A DNA stretch of 64,000 nucleotides from Crocodylus rhombifer (GCA_038503035.1 JAVSML010001167.1:1-64000), one strand, 5' to 3'; counted from the stretch's first letter, positions 1-11,927 are shown. Notes: generated from the sequence alone by a model not told the origin. Numbers and translations are program-made.

Positions 1-1867
1 TCTCACCCTGGCTGAGGTTTTCGGCCACCCTCTCTGCCTGATGTCAGTATGCTGATGATGTACTCCTCATGGTCCAGGACTAGGGCAACCTGGTGTGGGT
101 GGAGGCCTGCCAGGAATTGTACTCGGCAGCCTCCTCTGCCCAGGCCAACTGGGTCAAGCGCTTGGCCTGGCAGTGAGTAATGGATGGCAGGCGGGCTCAC
201 TCCCATGTGAGGTCTGCTGGGGCATGGGCTCGCTGCTGTACTTAGGGGTCTACCTATCCCCTACAGACCCTTCCCCACCAGAAAACTGGCATCAGCTGGA
301 GGCAAGGGTGGTGATGTGGCTCTGGGCATGGGCAGGGCTCCTGAGATGTCTCTCCCTACATGGGAGAGTGCTGATGCTGAACCAGCTGGTCCTGTCTGTG
401 CTCTGGCACCACTTACACACCCGGTCTGTGCCTCCTGAGGTCCTGGTGGGATTCCAGAGATGGGCGCTGGAGTTTTTCTGGCTGGGATGTCACTGGGTTG
501 CTGCAGTGTTCCTGAGCTTTCCTTTGCAGGAGGGTGGCCAGGGCCCAGTTTGCCTGTGCAGTCAGGTCTTGGCATTCCGCCTTTGGGCCCTGCAGTGACT
601 GCTGTATGGTGTCAGCAGCCATGTGGCATTGGGCCACCTCGGGCATACTTTCCTTAGCCACTTCCAGGTGCTCCAGTATGACTGGTAGCTCAGCCTGCGG
701 GGCTTCTCTCTGCAGGACCTGCTGCAAGATTTCTACCGGGGCCTCCTCCAGACCTGGAGGCTGGTTTCTGCCTCCAGGTCCCCTGCAACAGTTGCCCAGG
801 GTGCCCACCTGCTCATTGAGCCCCTCCTCTGGAACCCCCAATTGGAGGTGCTGATGGCAGAGGCGCCCCCTTTGCAATAGAGATTGATCCTGGCTGGTGT
901 CACCTGTATTGGAGACCTCCTGGATTATGATAGGCGGGAGTGGGTGGACTCTACTGCACTGGCCTGGAACATGGGTCTACCTGTGATGCATGCAACCTAC
1001 TGTCTGGTCCAGGAGGTGAAATCTGCCCTACCTCCCAACACCCTTGCCTTTGACCAGATCCTGTGTAGTGCCAGTTCCCCCCCCCCCCCCTTTCCCTCCC
1101 CCGGTATCTTCCAGTTCACTAGAGTTTGTTGTGGGGCTAGCACCTTTCCCGGCCTCGTGGCACAGGGGCTTCACCACCTGACCTGGCTGGAGGACACCAG
1201 ACCGGTCTGCTTTTCCACCATCCACTGCGGCGCATGAGCATGTAGAGGTGGTGGCACTGTCCATCATGCTGCCCTCGTGTCCTGCCCAGACACCAAGTGG
1301 CAGGACCTGCTCGGCGAGTTTGGCTGGGCTGCCCTACTGGCTGATTCTGTATTCCACCCTCATCCCACGAGCCACTGGGGACCTCAGGTGGCAGCTCCTC
1401 CATGGAGCCATTGCCATGGGCGTGTATATGGTGAGTTTCACAGACACCCCAGTCTCCTGCCCCTTTTGTGGGCAGAGGGAGACCCTGGCACACATGACCC
1501 TTGAGTGTGACAGGCTACAGCCCATCCACCTCCAGAACCTCCTTTTGAGGTTCTGGTTGAATTTCACCCCCAACCTCTTTTTTTTTTTTGGTCACCCCAT
1601 CTGTGTCTCCACCAAGTCCTGGGACCTCCTGGTCAACCTCCTCCTTCCCCTGGTCAAGTGGGCCCTGTACTTGACCAGGAAGGAGGCTTTGGCCAGGAAG
1701 GTGCCCGGAGAATGGGGCTGCTTTCCTCACTTGTCTGTGCACGCTTCCAGGCAGAGCAACAGTGGGTGATGTCCACTGGCTCCTGGGATGCCTTTGAGGA
1801 CCGATGAGCAGAGCCCCCCAGGCTGCACCGAGTGTTCCCCTCAGGTGCACTTATTTTCACACTTTAA
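1..1867 (+). pseudogene. Tx1-clade LINE ORF2, C-terminal part, decayed
   Basis: Pieces of one protein are readable in shifting plus-strand frames: 95-598, then about 600-880, then 884-1130, then 1248-1769 onward. They match the C-terminal third of Tx1/L1-group LINE ORF2 proteins from fish, frogs and reptiles. Landmarks are a post-reverse-transcriptase stretch with PPEVLVGFQRWALEFFWLG and EGGQG, then GDLLDYD, then the RWQLLHGAIAMGVY block followed by a C-x2-C zinc-binding pair (CPFCGQRETLAHMTLEC) near 1455-1512. The frame ends in TAA at 1865-1867 after a typical SGAL-x-TL tail. Several frameshifts and stops (near 600, 690, 880, 1130-1240, 1770-1800) make it non-functional. The endonuclease and polymerase core would lie left of the window. 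Poly-C and poly-T runs (1078-1090, 1578-1590) mark some breaks. In cells the intact protein would nick DNA and reverse-transcribe its own RNA. Confidence 0.75.
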
Positions 1868-2521
1868 CCCTCTGACTCATGTGACACTCCTATCCTGTTT
1901 TTTTCCCCCATTAGTTGTTCCAAGTATTTTGTTGTAACATTCACCCATTAGCCCCCATACAATAGGGGCTACTCATTACCATGGGCTCTAAGGCCCACCC
2001 AGCTATTTTGAATATTACAAATAGACAGGAGCTTTTGGTACCTGGGGACACTATCTCTTGTGCCAGCTGAATTGCTGAAGCAGGGCTGCACCCTCTACCC
2101 ACTGCAGCAGTCTGGCAGTGGGGGCTGGTGCCTGGGTATGATCTGCTGCACACCTGTGACAGCATCCACCCCCTTGGACCTGCAGCCCTAAGGTTGTACC
2201 CCTGCCAGGTGCAGATGGAGTGCCCCTACTCTGCCATCTTGGCAGCTATCACCCAGAAGATGTGCTCCTTGTGGTGGCCCTCTTTGAACTGCTAAAGTAT
2301 GTCCTCTTGGCCCCAGATGGCCAAGAGGTCAGCTACCACATCTGCCCTCCACCTGGGTCCCCAGTGCTGGCCTTGGATAGGCTCCTCTGCTTAGGTCTTG
2401 CCACTTGTCTCACTGCACAGACCCTACTGTTCCCTATTAAAAAATTGCAAATACTTTGGTAAGAAACCCAAATTCTTTCATTAAAATACCCAAAAGAGTG
2501 TTCTTCCATTATTAAAATGAA
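1868..2521. other. LINE 3' flank and unassigned GC-rich segment
   Basis: The first 90 bases are probably the 3' untranslated part of the Tx1-like LINE, but I see no clear terminal repeat. From about 1940 to 2460 the sequence is GC-rich. Short open frames exist on both strands (1941-2165 minus, 2220-2462 plus) with no recognisable domain. It may belong to another interspersed repeat. I see no host gene. Confidence 0.3.

Positions 2522-2572
<51 letters not shown>
2522..2572. repeat. (GT)n-(AG)n compound microsatellite
   Basis: About nine and a half GT units (2522-2540) run directly into sixteen AG units (2541-2572), without interruption. This is a likely polymorphic length marker. Confidence 0.95.
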
Positions 2573-2573
<1 letters not shown>

Positions 2574-2639
2574 AGTTGGGCAATGTTTTACTGATCTATT
2601 TACAAGTGTAAAGCACTTTGGAGGGGAGGAGGAGTCTGT

Positions 2640-3245
2640 GAGCAGATGTAGGGCTTAGGGGGGTATGGGGCTTGTGTGGGGGTTTGTGTTTTGTGGGTGG
2701 GTATGTGGGTGAGGGACTTGTGGGGGTGGCATGGGGATGTGGGTGTTGTAGGGGTGCTGCTCAGGAGGGGTGGGATGTGGGACTGCAGGGCTCACAGCTT
2801 CCCCCATACAACACATGCCCCCCCACAGCAGCAGCAGCCATCAGGGCACTTGGGGCCCTCCTGGCACAGGCCCTCCCCCCCCCCCCAGCATGGAGTAGTG
2901 TGGTGTGGCTCTATCTGCCTAGTACCTGGTACTGCCTGTGCCACATCATGTGGTCCCAGACCAGCTCAGTGCAGGAATGCGGACCAACTCAGTGTACCTT
3001 TGGGCAGCTTCAGGCTGTCACTCAGGGCTCAGTGCTGCTTGCAGGGACCACATTTCACACTAGGCCAGGTCCTGTGTGCACAGGCCCCATGCACTGTTGG
3101 ATCAGGCCAGTTCCATGGAGGCAGGACCTGGGCTGGCATGGCATGTGGTCCCTGAGAGCACCATTGCACCTGAACAGCCCAGAGCTGTGGAAAGGCACAT
3201 GGCCCTGCACTGAGCTGGGCTGGGCCCGTGCAATTTGGCAAAGGC
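2640..3245 (+). repeat. GC-rich repeat, inverted partner of 5215-5450
   Basis: This segment lies against the 3' end of the CR1. Its part 2800-2960 is similar to the reverse complement of about 5215-5360. Both read, in order, a C-rich run with cccatacaacaca, cagcagcag, atc-gg-gca, ctcctggcaca, a second C run, then gcatggagtagtgtgg. The 5' part (2640-2800) is G/T-rich, like the minus strand of 5340-5420. Long overlapping frames here (2672-3262, 2676-3155) have no recognisable domain and look compositional. The repeat family is unknown to me. Confidence 0.5.
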
Positions 3246-3252
3246 AGCACCA

Positions 3253-5208
3253 GATTTCATAGATTTCATAGACATTAGGGCTGGAAGGGACCTCGGGAGA
3301 TCATCGAGTCCAGCCCCCTGCCCAAAGGGCAGGAAGTCAGCTGGGGTCATAAGATCCCAGCAAGATAAGCATCCAATTTGCTCTTGAAGGTGTTCAATGT
3401 AGGTGCTTGAACCACCTCCACTGGCAAACTGTTCCAGACCTTGGGGGCTCGGACAGTAAAGAAATTCTTCCTTATGTCCAGCCTGAAACGGTCTTGCAGG
3501 AGTTTGTGACCGTTCGACCTCGTCATCCCTTGGGGCGCTCTGGTGAACAGATGTTCCCCCAGATCCTGGTGGTCACCCCGATAAACTTATAGGTGGCCAT
3601 CAGATCACCCCTGAGCCTGTGCTTTTCCAGGCTAAAGAGTCCCATGGCTCTCAGCCTGTCATCGTAAGATCTGTTTTCCTGACCTCTGATCATGCGTGTG
3701 GCTCTCCTCTGGACTCTCTCAAGCTTCTCCACATCCTTTTTGAATTGTGGAGCCCAAAACTGGACGCAGTACTCCAGCTGCGGCCTCACCAAGGCCGAGT
3801 ACAAGGGAAGAATGACGTCCCGGGATTTGCTCGAGAAGCATCTATGGATGCACGCCAGCATTTTGGTCGCTTTACTAGCCGCAGCATCGCATTGGAGGCT
3901 CATGTTCATCTTGTGGTCAATGATGACCCCCAAGTCTTTTTCTTCTGTAGTGCTAGCCAACGTAGCACTGCCGAGCCTATAAGGGTGCTGCAGGTTTTTC
4001 CTCCCAAGGTGGAGAACCTTGCATTTTTCGGTGTTAAACACCATGAGGTTCTCGTCTGCCCATTTGCTGAGCTTGTCCAGGTCAGCCTGGATCACCCGCC
4101 TATCTTCTGGCACGGATGCTTTGCCCCAAAGTTTGGTGTCATCGGCGAACTTGGCCAGTCCACTCCTGACTCCAATGTCCACATTGTTAATGAAGATGTT
4201 GAACAGTATGGGTCCCAGGACAGAGCCTTGAGGGACCCCACTGGTTACAGGGCACCATGATGAGTGACTGCCATCAGTCACAACCCTCTGGGTCCAACCA
4301 CGAAGCCGATTTCCCGGCCAGCGGATCGTGGTGGAGCCAAGGCCACAACTGGCCAGTTTGGCCAAGAGGTGATCATGGGATACCAGATCAAAAGCTTTTT
4401 TGAAGTCAAGATATATGACATCAATCTCTTCTCCCTTGTCCAGGTGATAGGTCACCTGGTCATAGAAGGAAATGAGATTGGTCAAACAAGACCTACCCAC
4501 AACAAACCCGTGCTGGCTGTCCCGTAGAATGTTAGCCTGGGCCAGTCCCTCAAGGATGGCCTCCTTAATAAACTTTTCTAAGATCTTCCCCAGGATAGAA
4601 GTCAGGCTAATGGGCCTGTAGTTAGCTGGATCCACTCTCCTCCCTTTCTTGAAGATCGGCACCACATTGGCTGCCTTCCAGTCTTCGGGCACTACACCAG
4701 AGCGCCAGGAGTTTTCGAAGATCCATGCCAGGGGCTGGGCTATGATGCTCGCCAGCTCCTTGAGTACCCTGGGGTGCAGATTGTCAGGGCCAGCTGACTT
4801 GAAGGTATCCAGCTTCTCAAGGTGTTCCTTCACGAGGTCAGCATTTATGGAGGGTAGGGGATCCCCATCACCCGGATCTCCCTGTCCCATAGCAGGCATG
4901 GGCATTCCGTGTGACTGATGAAAGACTGACGCAAAGTACCTATTTAATAGGTTGGCTTTTTCCTGGGCATCAGTTGTCAGTTGCCCCATCTGGTTTAGCA
5001 GGGGTCCAACATTGCCCTTGCTTTTCCTCCGGCTCCCCACATATCTGAAAAAGGACTTTTTGTTGTCCTTGATGCCTGAAGCTAGTTGGAGTTCAGTTGC
5101 AGCCTTGGCTTTCCTGGTTTGGTCCCTGCAGGACCGGACCAGTGCGGAGTAATCCTCCTTGGAGGTGAATCCCATCCTCCATCCTTTGTAGGCTTTCCTT
5201 TTTAGCCA
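3253..5208 (-). mobile_element. CR1 LINE, 5' truncated, relatively young
   Basis: The 3' end is at 3253-3270, where two 9-bp units (gatttcata) form the CR1 terminal repeat. They are followed in the plus direction by the CR1 3' signature gctggaaggga and gtccagccccctgccc. Going up the minus strand there is a short 3' UTR, the ORF2 C-terminus, the whole reverse transcriptase, then an abrupt end near 5208. The apurinic-type endonuclease and ORF1 are missing, as is usual for 5'-truncated CR1 insertions. The terminal repeat type and the cgagtccagcccc block point to a crocodilian or turtle genome. It shows fewer lesions than the CR1 copies at 35.7 and 39.2 kb, so it is probably the youngest of the three. 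Confidence 0.93.
3347..5208 (-). pseudogene. CR1 ORF2 reverse transcriptase, one frameshift
   Basis: An open minus-strand frame runs from 5385 to 3523 (620 codons), of which about residues 61-620 are CR1 ORF2. It holds the pre-RT region (KRKAYKGW at 62-69), the RT block with the first catalytic Asp in YLDFKKAF (D327), TSGVPQGSVLGP (381-392), the FADD box (413-416) and the C-terminal CR1 region with EKDLGVIID and SLEKHRLRGDL. After ERPKG at 616-620 the frame meets a TGA (3523-3525). A single-base shift there opens the remaining C-terminus, ending at the TGA at 3347-3349. The first 60 residues of the open frame come from the flanking repeat, not from CR1. The catalytic residues look intact, but the endonuclease is absent, so independent retrotransposition is not expected. 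Confidence 0.88.
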
Positions 5209-5645
5209 CAGTAGATGCCAGACAGCTGGGGTTGTGCCATGCTGCTCCATGCCATGGGGAGGATGTGCCAGGAGAGTCCTGAATGCGCCGATAACCTCTG
5301 CTGCTGCAGGGGGGGCTGTGGGCTGTGTGTGTGTATGGGGGGGGGCAGGCAGGGGACCCACCCACACACAGACCTTCACACTCACACAGGCCCCCAGTCC
5401 AGTTCCTCCTACCCCCAGTCCTTACTTACCTGGGGATGGACCCTGGGTTGCTGCAGCCTGTACCACTCCTTGCCCCACACAGGGAGGCAGCATGCTGCAG
5501 CACCAAAGCAAAGGGCAGCCATAGAGACTCTTTGAGATGCTGCAAGAGGTACGTGCAGGTTTGTCTGGATATGCCTATCAGGTCCAAATCTGTTTGAATC
5601 ATTCAAGAACCATATGTGGCTCTGCTTATGGCAAGTATCCTCCAT
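5209..5645 (-). repeat. GC-rich repeat, inverted partner of 2640-3245
   Basis: Read on the minus strand, 5360-5215 matches plus-strand 2800-2960 (C-rich tract, cagcagcag, ctcctggcaca, gcatggagcagcatgg). It joins the truncated 5' end of the CR1 directly. On the minus strand a donor-like CAG|GTAAGTAAGG lies near 5427, and an acceptor-like pyrimidine tract ending in CCCCCCTGCAG lies near 5301. The acceptor-like part is also present in the other arm. An open frame at 5645-5409 minus (78 codons) runs across the donor-like site, with no known domain. Confidence 0.45.
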
Positions 5646-7522
5646 CCCAGCCTGGGGCTTCAGATATTTCCAAATCCTTTGGCAGGCATCCTACATGCAA
5701 GCCTAAGTCCGGTGACTCAGAGTTTGGATGCCTCTGAGTTTTGCTTGCCCTCAGTCATATGACTGCAGGAGCAAGCTAGGGAAGGGTCTCCCATTTCCAT
5801 AAAGTCAGCATGTAGCAGAGATCCTCCCAGTGGAAACTGGCCAATGGGAAGTTAACTATGAGTCTCTCAAAGGGAGTCCTGTCCACAAGCTGACAAGGTG
5901 GTGCAACCCTCCGATACACAGTGCCATTTTAATTGCATTACCTTGGTCAGGGTATTTCCCCTGCCACCATCATACTCCCATGTAGACACATTGCGAAAAA
6001 ATGAGGGAGATTCTTAGCAGTGGGGGAAAGGAGGAGTCACCTGTTTTCTAGAGGAGTGGCTAGATTCTTAAAATAGAGTGAAAAATCTGTATCTATCCTT
6101 TTGCTAATCATTTGTCACTGATTTGGCTTGGGTGTAGGACCAAAGAGAATTGCCCTGGTCTCCTACAGAACTTTGCTGGTTAGAGGGACCACTGTGCCAG
6201 TCGTCTAAGACAGGACTGTTCAGCTGGGGGCCTGTGCACTACCTCTGGCTTGTGAGGCATTAACCATGCAGTCCATGGGCTCCCACATGGCTTCAACTTG
6301 CCCCAGTGTTGCAGTGGCTGGGTTTTCTCAGACAGGGTAGTACAATGGGAGGGGATCCAATAAGCCAGACTGTTCGCATGGTATGGAGGGGGAGGGGAAG
6401 GGAGCAGTTACACCAAGTCAAGTGGTAATTAAGCAGGGTGTTTAGAAGTATATTCCCTTACAGTGTTTTGGGCTACAGTAACGTAGCTTATTACTAGTAA
6501 TTTGTCCAATGGACACAAATTTATAACAGGCAATTGTACAACACACAACCATTTGCAAACCACCTATCTGTACTGAAACTGTTTATGCTATGCTGTGATA
6601 CTTTTAATGAGACAGGAAATGCTGAGACCAGTATTCTGCTCCTCTGCCCACAAAGGGAGAACTGTGGAAGTAATGCAGTTGCTGTTTGGGGGGGACCCAG
6701 GACCCACTGGATTTTACCACTTCTTTCTATGTGGTTCACTCAGTGGCATCATAAAAAGTTTAATTAGAGCAAGATATGTGCCACAAAAAATTGCCAGGTG
6801 TATTCTGTGGAGGTGTCCCCTGAATAATGAGATGGACAAAACACAGTGCCCTGATACATGCAACCAGCACAAAAGAGCAACAAAAATGAGAAGCCAGTTG
6901 CTTATGCTGTTTGAACTCTACATAGCACTCAGCATTTCTTATTAATTACCTGAGTCTGAGAAAATAGCAGTCCTAATTATTTGCCTCAGTATTCATTACT
7001 GTATACGAAATAAATATTTCTGTATTTACACATTCCAAATGTAAAAGAGAAATAAATTCTGGGCCAGAGACTCTGCTGGGGTACACCAAAGCAAATGATG
7101 CTGGGCTGATTGATATGTGTTACTGCAGCTCACATTCTGTTTGATATTACTGAAAATTAATTTATAACTGTGTTTGGATTCTTGCATTCAATTTTACACC
7201 AGTTTTTCTTCTAAACACCAGAAGTGGGTGTGGGGCAACCAGGCTGAGGTGCCTGGGTTTCAGGGCCAGGTTTTACATGTGGTATGCAAGACAGAGACAG
7301 TTCAGTAGGAAAAAAACATCATATTAACATATTCGACTTTTCAAAAAAAAAAAAAAAGTCTTCCTAAAATGTTTTGTCAGCTCACTTTGTCATTGAGAAC
7401 ACCTAAGCTCACCTGGAATAGAGGAAGTGGTCTTTTCTGCGGGGATGAATTTTAAAAGGCTTGTTAAGGAAGCTACCAGCAATTTCTCAGGAGCAAAATC
7501 TGGGGCAGGGGGAAGTGAACAT
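5646..7522. other. Intergenic, no gene seen
   Basis: This is mixed-composition DNA. Open frames at 6595-6945 plus and 6521-6739 minus overlap each other and have no recognisable domain. An A tract lies near 7345-7359. A hAT-like start may lie near 6213 (caggactgttcagctg), but I found no matching end. Confidence 0.4.
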
Positions 7523-7555
7523 TCTCTCTCTCTCTCTCTCTCTTTTTTTTTTTTT
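7523..7555. repeat. (CT)n-(T)n simple repeat
   Basis: Ten CT units run into a 13-base T tract. It is simple sequence with no other feature attached. Confidence 0.9.
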
Positions 7556-8639
7556 GGCCTTTGGTTTCAAGGGCCCTGAGAAAGGAACACCCAAATGTGG
7601 GTGGGTAACCTTTACTTTTATTCTTTATTTATTGACTGTTGCACGTTAAGGGAATTTATTCCCAAGGGAGCCTGGTCTTTCTAAACTATCTGGTTCAAGT
7701 TGGTTGAGTGCTGAAGATGGTCAAGTTAATACCAGCTGGGAAGCTAGAGTAGAAATGTACCTTGTTCTTCATGGAGTGCTTCTATGATCTACTATTGATT
7801 GAGGGTGGGGGGGACCTATCATTAAACATTCAGTCAGGTATGCAACATCTTACACTCTGTGGATTTACAAATAAATACAATTTTGAAGTTTTATGTACAG
7901 AATTACACAACCAAAATTCACTACCAGGATTATTTAAAAAATCATGAAAGTTTTGAAATTTCTAAGATGTATATTTTACAAGATTTTGTAATTTTTTTCC
8001 ATTTTGATTTTTTTCTTTTCCTTCTTTCCATCTTTATACATTTTGTAAAAAAATCTATTTTTGAATGATCTGGGAGAATAAGGAAAAATGAAATGGATCA
8101 AAAATTATTTTGAAAATGATTTCAAAAATAAGAATTAAAAAGGAAAGGAAGAAATCAGGTTAGGAAAGGGAAGAAAAAGAGGAAAAAAAACCAAAGCACA
8201 AAATGTTATATGATAGATGTTAAAAAATAAGTTCCTGAATAATTTTAAAAATAGACAGTTTCACAAAAATTCTATTTGTGCTCAAAGTGTTGACAGAAAA
8301 CACGTGTGTGTATATCTGCACAACTTGTAGAATTTACATGCATATTTGAAATATCTATATTTTAAAGCACTTCATTTCTAAAGCAGTTATAATCTTGTTT
8401 TCAATTCAGACCAGGAATTCTGGGAGCAAAGAACCTGAATTGCTTTGAAACAACTCAACAAATTTTACAGAAGAGAAAGTATGATGGGATTCTTGAATTG
8501 GGGGGTGGTACATTCTCAGTTATGTTGACCATGTTTCTGAGTTTCAAAATGGGACAACCTAAAGAGTGTTGGTGGGTGGTGGTTACCTAAATGTTTCCTT
8601 TTCAAAGGTCCTCCAACATCCTCCAGTACTCTGCTCCCC
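7556..8639. other. AT-rich intergenic, no gene seen
   Basis: The sequence is strongly AT-rich, with many A and T runs between 7900 and 8400. I found neither coding potential nor terminal repeats. Confidence 0.5.
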
Positions 8640-9620
8640 ATCAATTCTCTTAGGGCCTTGCTTCACAGTTAATTTGGGAGCTTCTGGAGCCCTTAACCCC
8701 TGGATTGTCTGTACCTTAAAACTTTAAAGTGGTTTTAAGCACTTGTTATATGGCTCAAAGTTGCACCATCCAGGGCAGAATTATCTCCAATTTGCACAAC
8801 CCAGCTGCTGTTCCATTAAGGTGTGGTCAGTCCCCACAGATGTGCAGCTCAAGGTAAAATCCTTCAGTATCCCAGGATGCAGTGGTCCCTCCTGCACCCA
8901 CCTGTTCTGTGGGCTCTCATAGGTGCAGTTGTTTAGTGGAGTGGCCTAGGGCCTGAAGCCACACAGCTTTTTCTATGTGCCCCAGTCTCCCGGCACTCCC
9001 GGCTCCCCGGTCCAGGAATGACAGCCTGAAGAACCTTTCCCCACCAGCACTGAGCCTCTCTGGGTGTGCAACCACTGCGGGACCCCATGCCCCCTCCCCC
9101 TGCCCCAAGCCTTGGAGAACATGGCCAATCCCAGAGAGCCCCCAGACCAAGCCAGGCTCTAGCAAGCCCTGACCTCAAGCCCCATGGCTCCAGCAGTGCC
9201 CTGCTCCATGCACTCAATCCACATGCAACGAGGCAAGAGCTGGCAGTGGCTGCTCCAGGGTGGGGGCAGCCTGCCAGCAAACTGACCAGCTCCAGGTCTG
9301 GATCACGAGGATGGCCATTCCCAAGGGAAGCTGGGGGCAGCTCAGCCATCCTGCCAAGCCTGGAAGTGCTGGGCCACCCCAATTGCAGCCGGTGCCAAGC
9401 CTCAGCCCAAGGAAATAGTCCCATGGGCCAGCTGCTAATTCAGTTTCATGGGGGTTGCCTTGGTTTTTACCTCCATCAGCTCCCACCCACCCTGCAGCAA
9501 GCACAGCTTCAGCCTCCCCTTGCTAGCCCAGGGGAGTTAGATACTTAGAAGCCCAGCCTTGGCCTTAGAAGCACAGAGAATCATAGAGAAGCAGGGCCTC
9601 TAGTGGCAAGTCCCAGGTGT
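8640..9620. repeat. GC-rich unassigned segment, possible old repeat
   Basis: Composition rises sharply to GC-rich between about 8900 and 9540. Frames on both strands are open (9066-9548 plus, 8933-9424 minus) but contain only Pro/Ser/Gln-rich sequence with no domain. Near 9587 the text agaatcatagagaagcagggc resembles a CR1 3' end, so part of the segment may be retrotransposon-derived. I cannot classify it further. Confidence 0.3.
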
Positions 9621-11422
9621 GCAGGTTGGGGACAGTCAGAGAAGGTTTCTAGACTGAGGGTGTGACTGCTCCAAACTCCAAGCTAGCACTAACACTGATC
9701 AACATTTGTGTGGCTCACAGAGTAAGGTGTAACAAGGCCCTGATATGCTCAGCTGTCTCCTAGCTCCAGTCTCAGCTGAGCGCACCAGAGAGTAGAGGGA
9801 GGGGAAGGAAAGTGCTGCAGACTGCCAGAGGACTGGCAATGCCCTATCATTCCTGCTGGCTGGAGAGTGCCACTGTTGCATTCAGTTGCAACATTTTGAT
9901 GCACTCTCATGAGGATAGAAGGGGAATAGTTGCACATCTGAATGCTACTAAATGATTCTGTTTGAAGTGATTCCAATTTAAGCAGAATTTGAATTGTTTC
10001 AGATGCACTTCTAAGTATGTCCTAAGAAGCTTTTTTTTAAAAACCATGTTATAATCCCTTTAAAAATTGTTTATCAACAATTTTAATAGACTGCTTATGA
10101 AAGAATAAAACATCAAATTCACTGCCTACCCCATTTCCTCTAGTTCCATATTTTTCCATAACACCAAAATATTGTCACTTTGGTACGGTGTAATTAATAG
10201 GGTCTGACTTCCAATGCATTTGGTTCCTTTCATATTTCGATCCTTTTGTTCAAAGAACTTTAAATCTGGAGTAAACTCAGGTGTGCACATTTTGTATTTC
10301 CTAATTATTTTACAGGTACGAGTTTTGATTTATAGCTCCTATCTTCCAGCTGGAAAAGCAGTGGGAACAAGAGTATTTTTCCTCATGGTGATGAGTTTAC
10401 ATATTGTCAAGAATTGATTCAGCAATATTTAGGAGTTATTTCCCTATAGTCACATGGCAGGCCTAAATAATGGCCCATCAGTTCCTCATGAACAATTTGA
10501 AATGACACAGACCGTCTGTGCAATATATTCAGCTGGGGAAGAAGTCAGGCAATATCCAGACATAAATCAGCAGCTGTTTGCTTTCTGAAATAGGGTGCAG
10601 AAAGTTTTGGTACCATCCAGCAAATGAAAAGTGGTGACATTCATTCTACAGATAGCTTCTGAAACACAGTGAATGGCATGGAACAAATTGTCTAATTTTC
10701 TAAGTAGCACATTGAACAAGCAGATGGTGGATTTCACTGTAGTCAACCAATTAAGTAGCCCTAAACTGGACACTTAACTCTGGAAAATTTATGGCATCAG
10801 AAAATAGTTTGTTGGGGATTGAGAAGAATTATTATATCTCTATAAAGGTTCATTTTACTTAAAATGTTTTATCTTGGAAATTTGAAAATACTTTTTTCAT
10901 ACTTCTGTGCTTATTTAGCTAAGATGCATTAGTAAATGTGGTTTTCTGTTTGTTATTTACTGCTGCACCTTTCTTGGGTGATTGTTGCTAATTGTTTATG
11001 GCAGTTTTTGGGGTGCACAGATGCAAAATATTGGTGTGGGTTGGCCTTTCCTTTACAGGAGATTACATGAGTGAAAATGATTAATGAATGAGGGAACCTG
11101 TAAAAAATAGTAAACTTCTTAAGATTAAAATAAAAAATAAGAATATTAAATAGTAATGTTTTTAAGAGACACATTTATAAAGGAAAAGAGGAAGGCTTCT
11201 AATGCAAGTTGTAATCTTTCTTTTTGACTGTCACTGTCTTTAAAATAGCTTGCCACACTCGGCACCTTTCCATGGTTTTCATTTGTTTTTATAGCCATTT
11301 TAACACCGGTTGATCCTCTTTATTTTTTTTTTGCTCCCAATATTTGTTATATGGTGATAAAATAATAAATTATAAAATTTAATGTCACCTGTAGAGTCCC
11401 AGGTAGTAGATTCTACCTCAGA
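9621..11422. other. Intergenic, no gene seen
   Basis: This is AT-rich sequence with only short open frames (at most 75 codons) and no recognisable repeat termini. Confidence 0.45.
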
Positions 11423-11922
11423 GGGCGCATCCAGACGAGCATGGTTGTGTAGTATGTGGCACCGCAAACATGTTTGCAGCACTATGTACCGCACAGTCTT
11501 GTGTTCTCCACGCTGCAAAGGTGTGCTGCCCGAGCATGCACTGAGCCGTATTTTTTTCTGTGGGTTTTTTTCCAGGGGTCAAAAAAAACCATGGAAAAGA
11601 ATGGAGCATTGCATGTTTGGGTAGTATGTGCTGCTGAAAAGTGGAGCCAGGCTGCCCGGAACCGTGTTGCAGCTGCTGGCCAGGCTCTGCCCAGCAGGAT
11701 CCCCACAACTGCGGTCCTGGTAGGCCACCAGGACCCCAGGTAAGCCTGATGGGGCCAGCACAGTGCTGGCCTCAGCCTCCCCTACTGCCCCTGGGGTAAC
11801 TTGCCACATGCCAAAGCACGTGTGGCACAGGCGTTCCCCAGGGACAAGTAGCGGCAGTGCAAGGTGCACCATCTCTGCTTGTCCCAAGGGAACCAAATGT
11901 TGACACGCATCTGCACACACCC
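11423..11922. mobile_element. MITE-like element with 3-bp TSD
   Basis: It starts with gggcgcatccagacg and ends with the loosely complementary gcatctgcacacaccc. It is flanked by AGA at 11420-11422 and AGA at 11923-11925, a candidate 3-bp target duplication. The interior is GC-richer and carries unconvincing frames on both strands. Similar 3-bp flanks occur at 12698-13328 and 58078-58400, which fits a Harbinger-like group. Confidence 0.5.
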
Positions 11923-11927
11923 AGAGG

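Noticed and set aside
3619..4260. 213-codon plus-strand frame
   Set aside because: It is the antisense of the CR1 reverse transcriptase.
6213..6370. Possible hAT element starting caggactgttcagctg
   Set aside because: No inverted right end or 8-bp flanks could be found.
8933..9548. Paired long frames on opposite strands
   Set aside because: GC-rich shadow frames; no domain, no splice context, no supporting neighbour.
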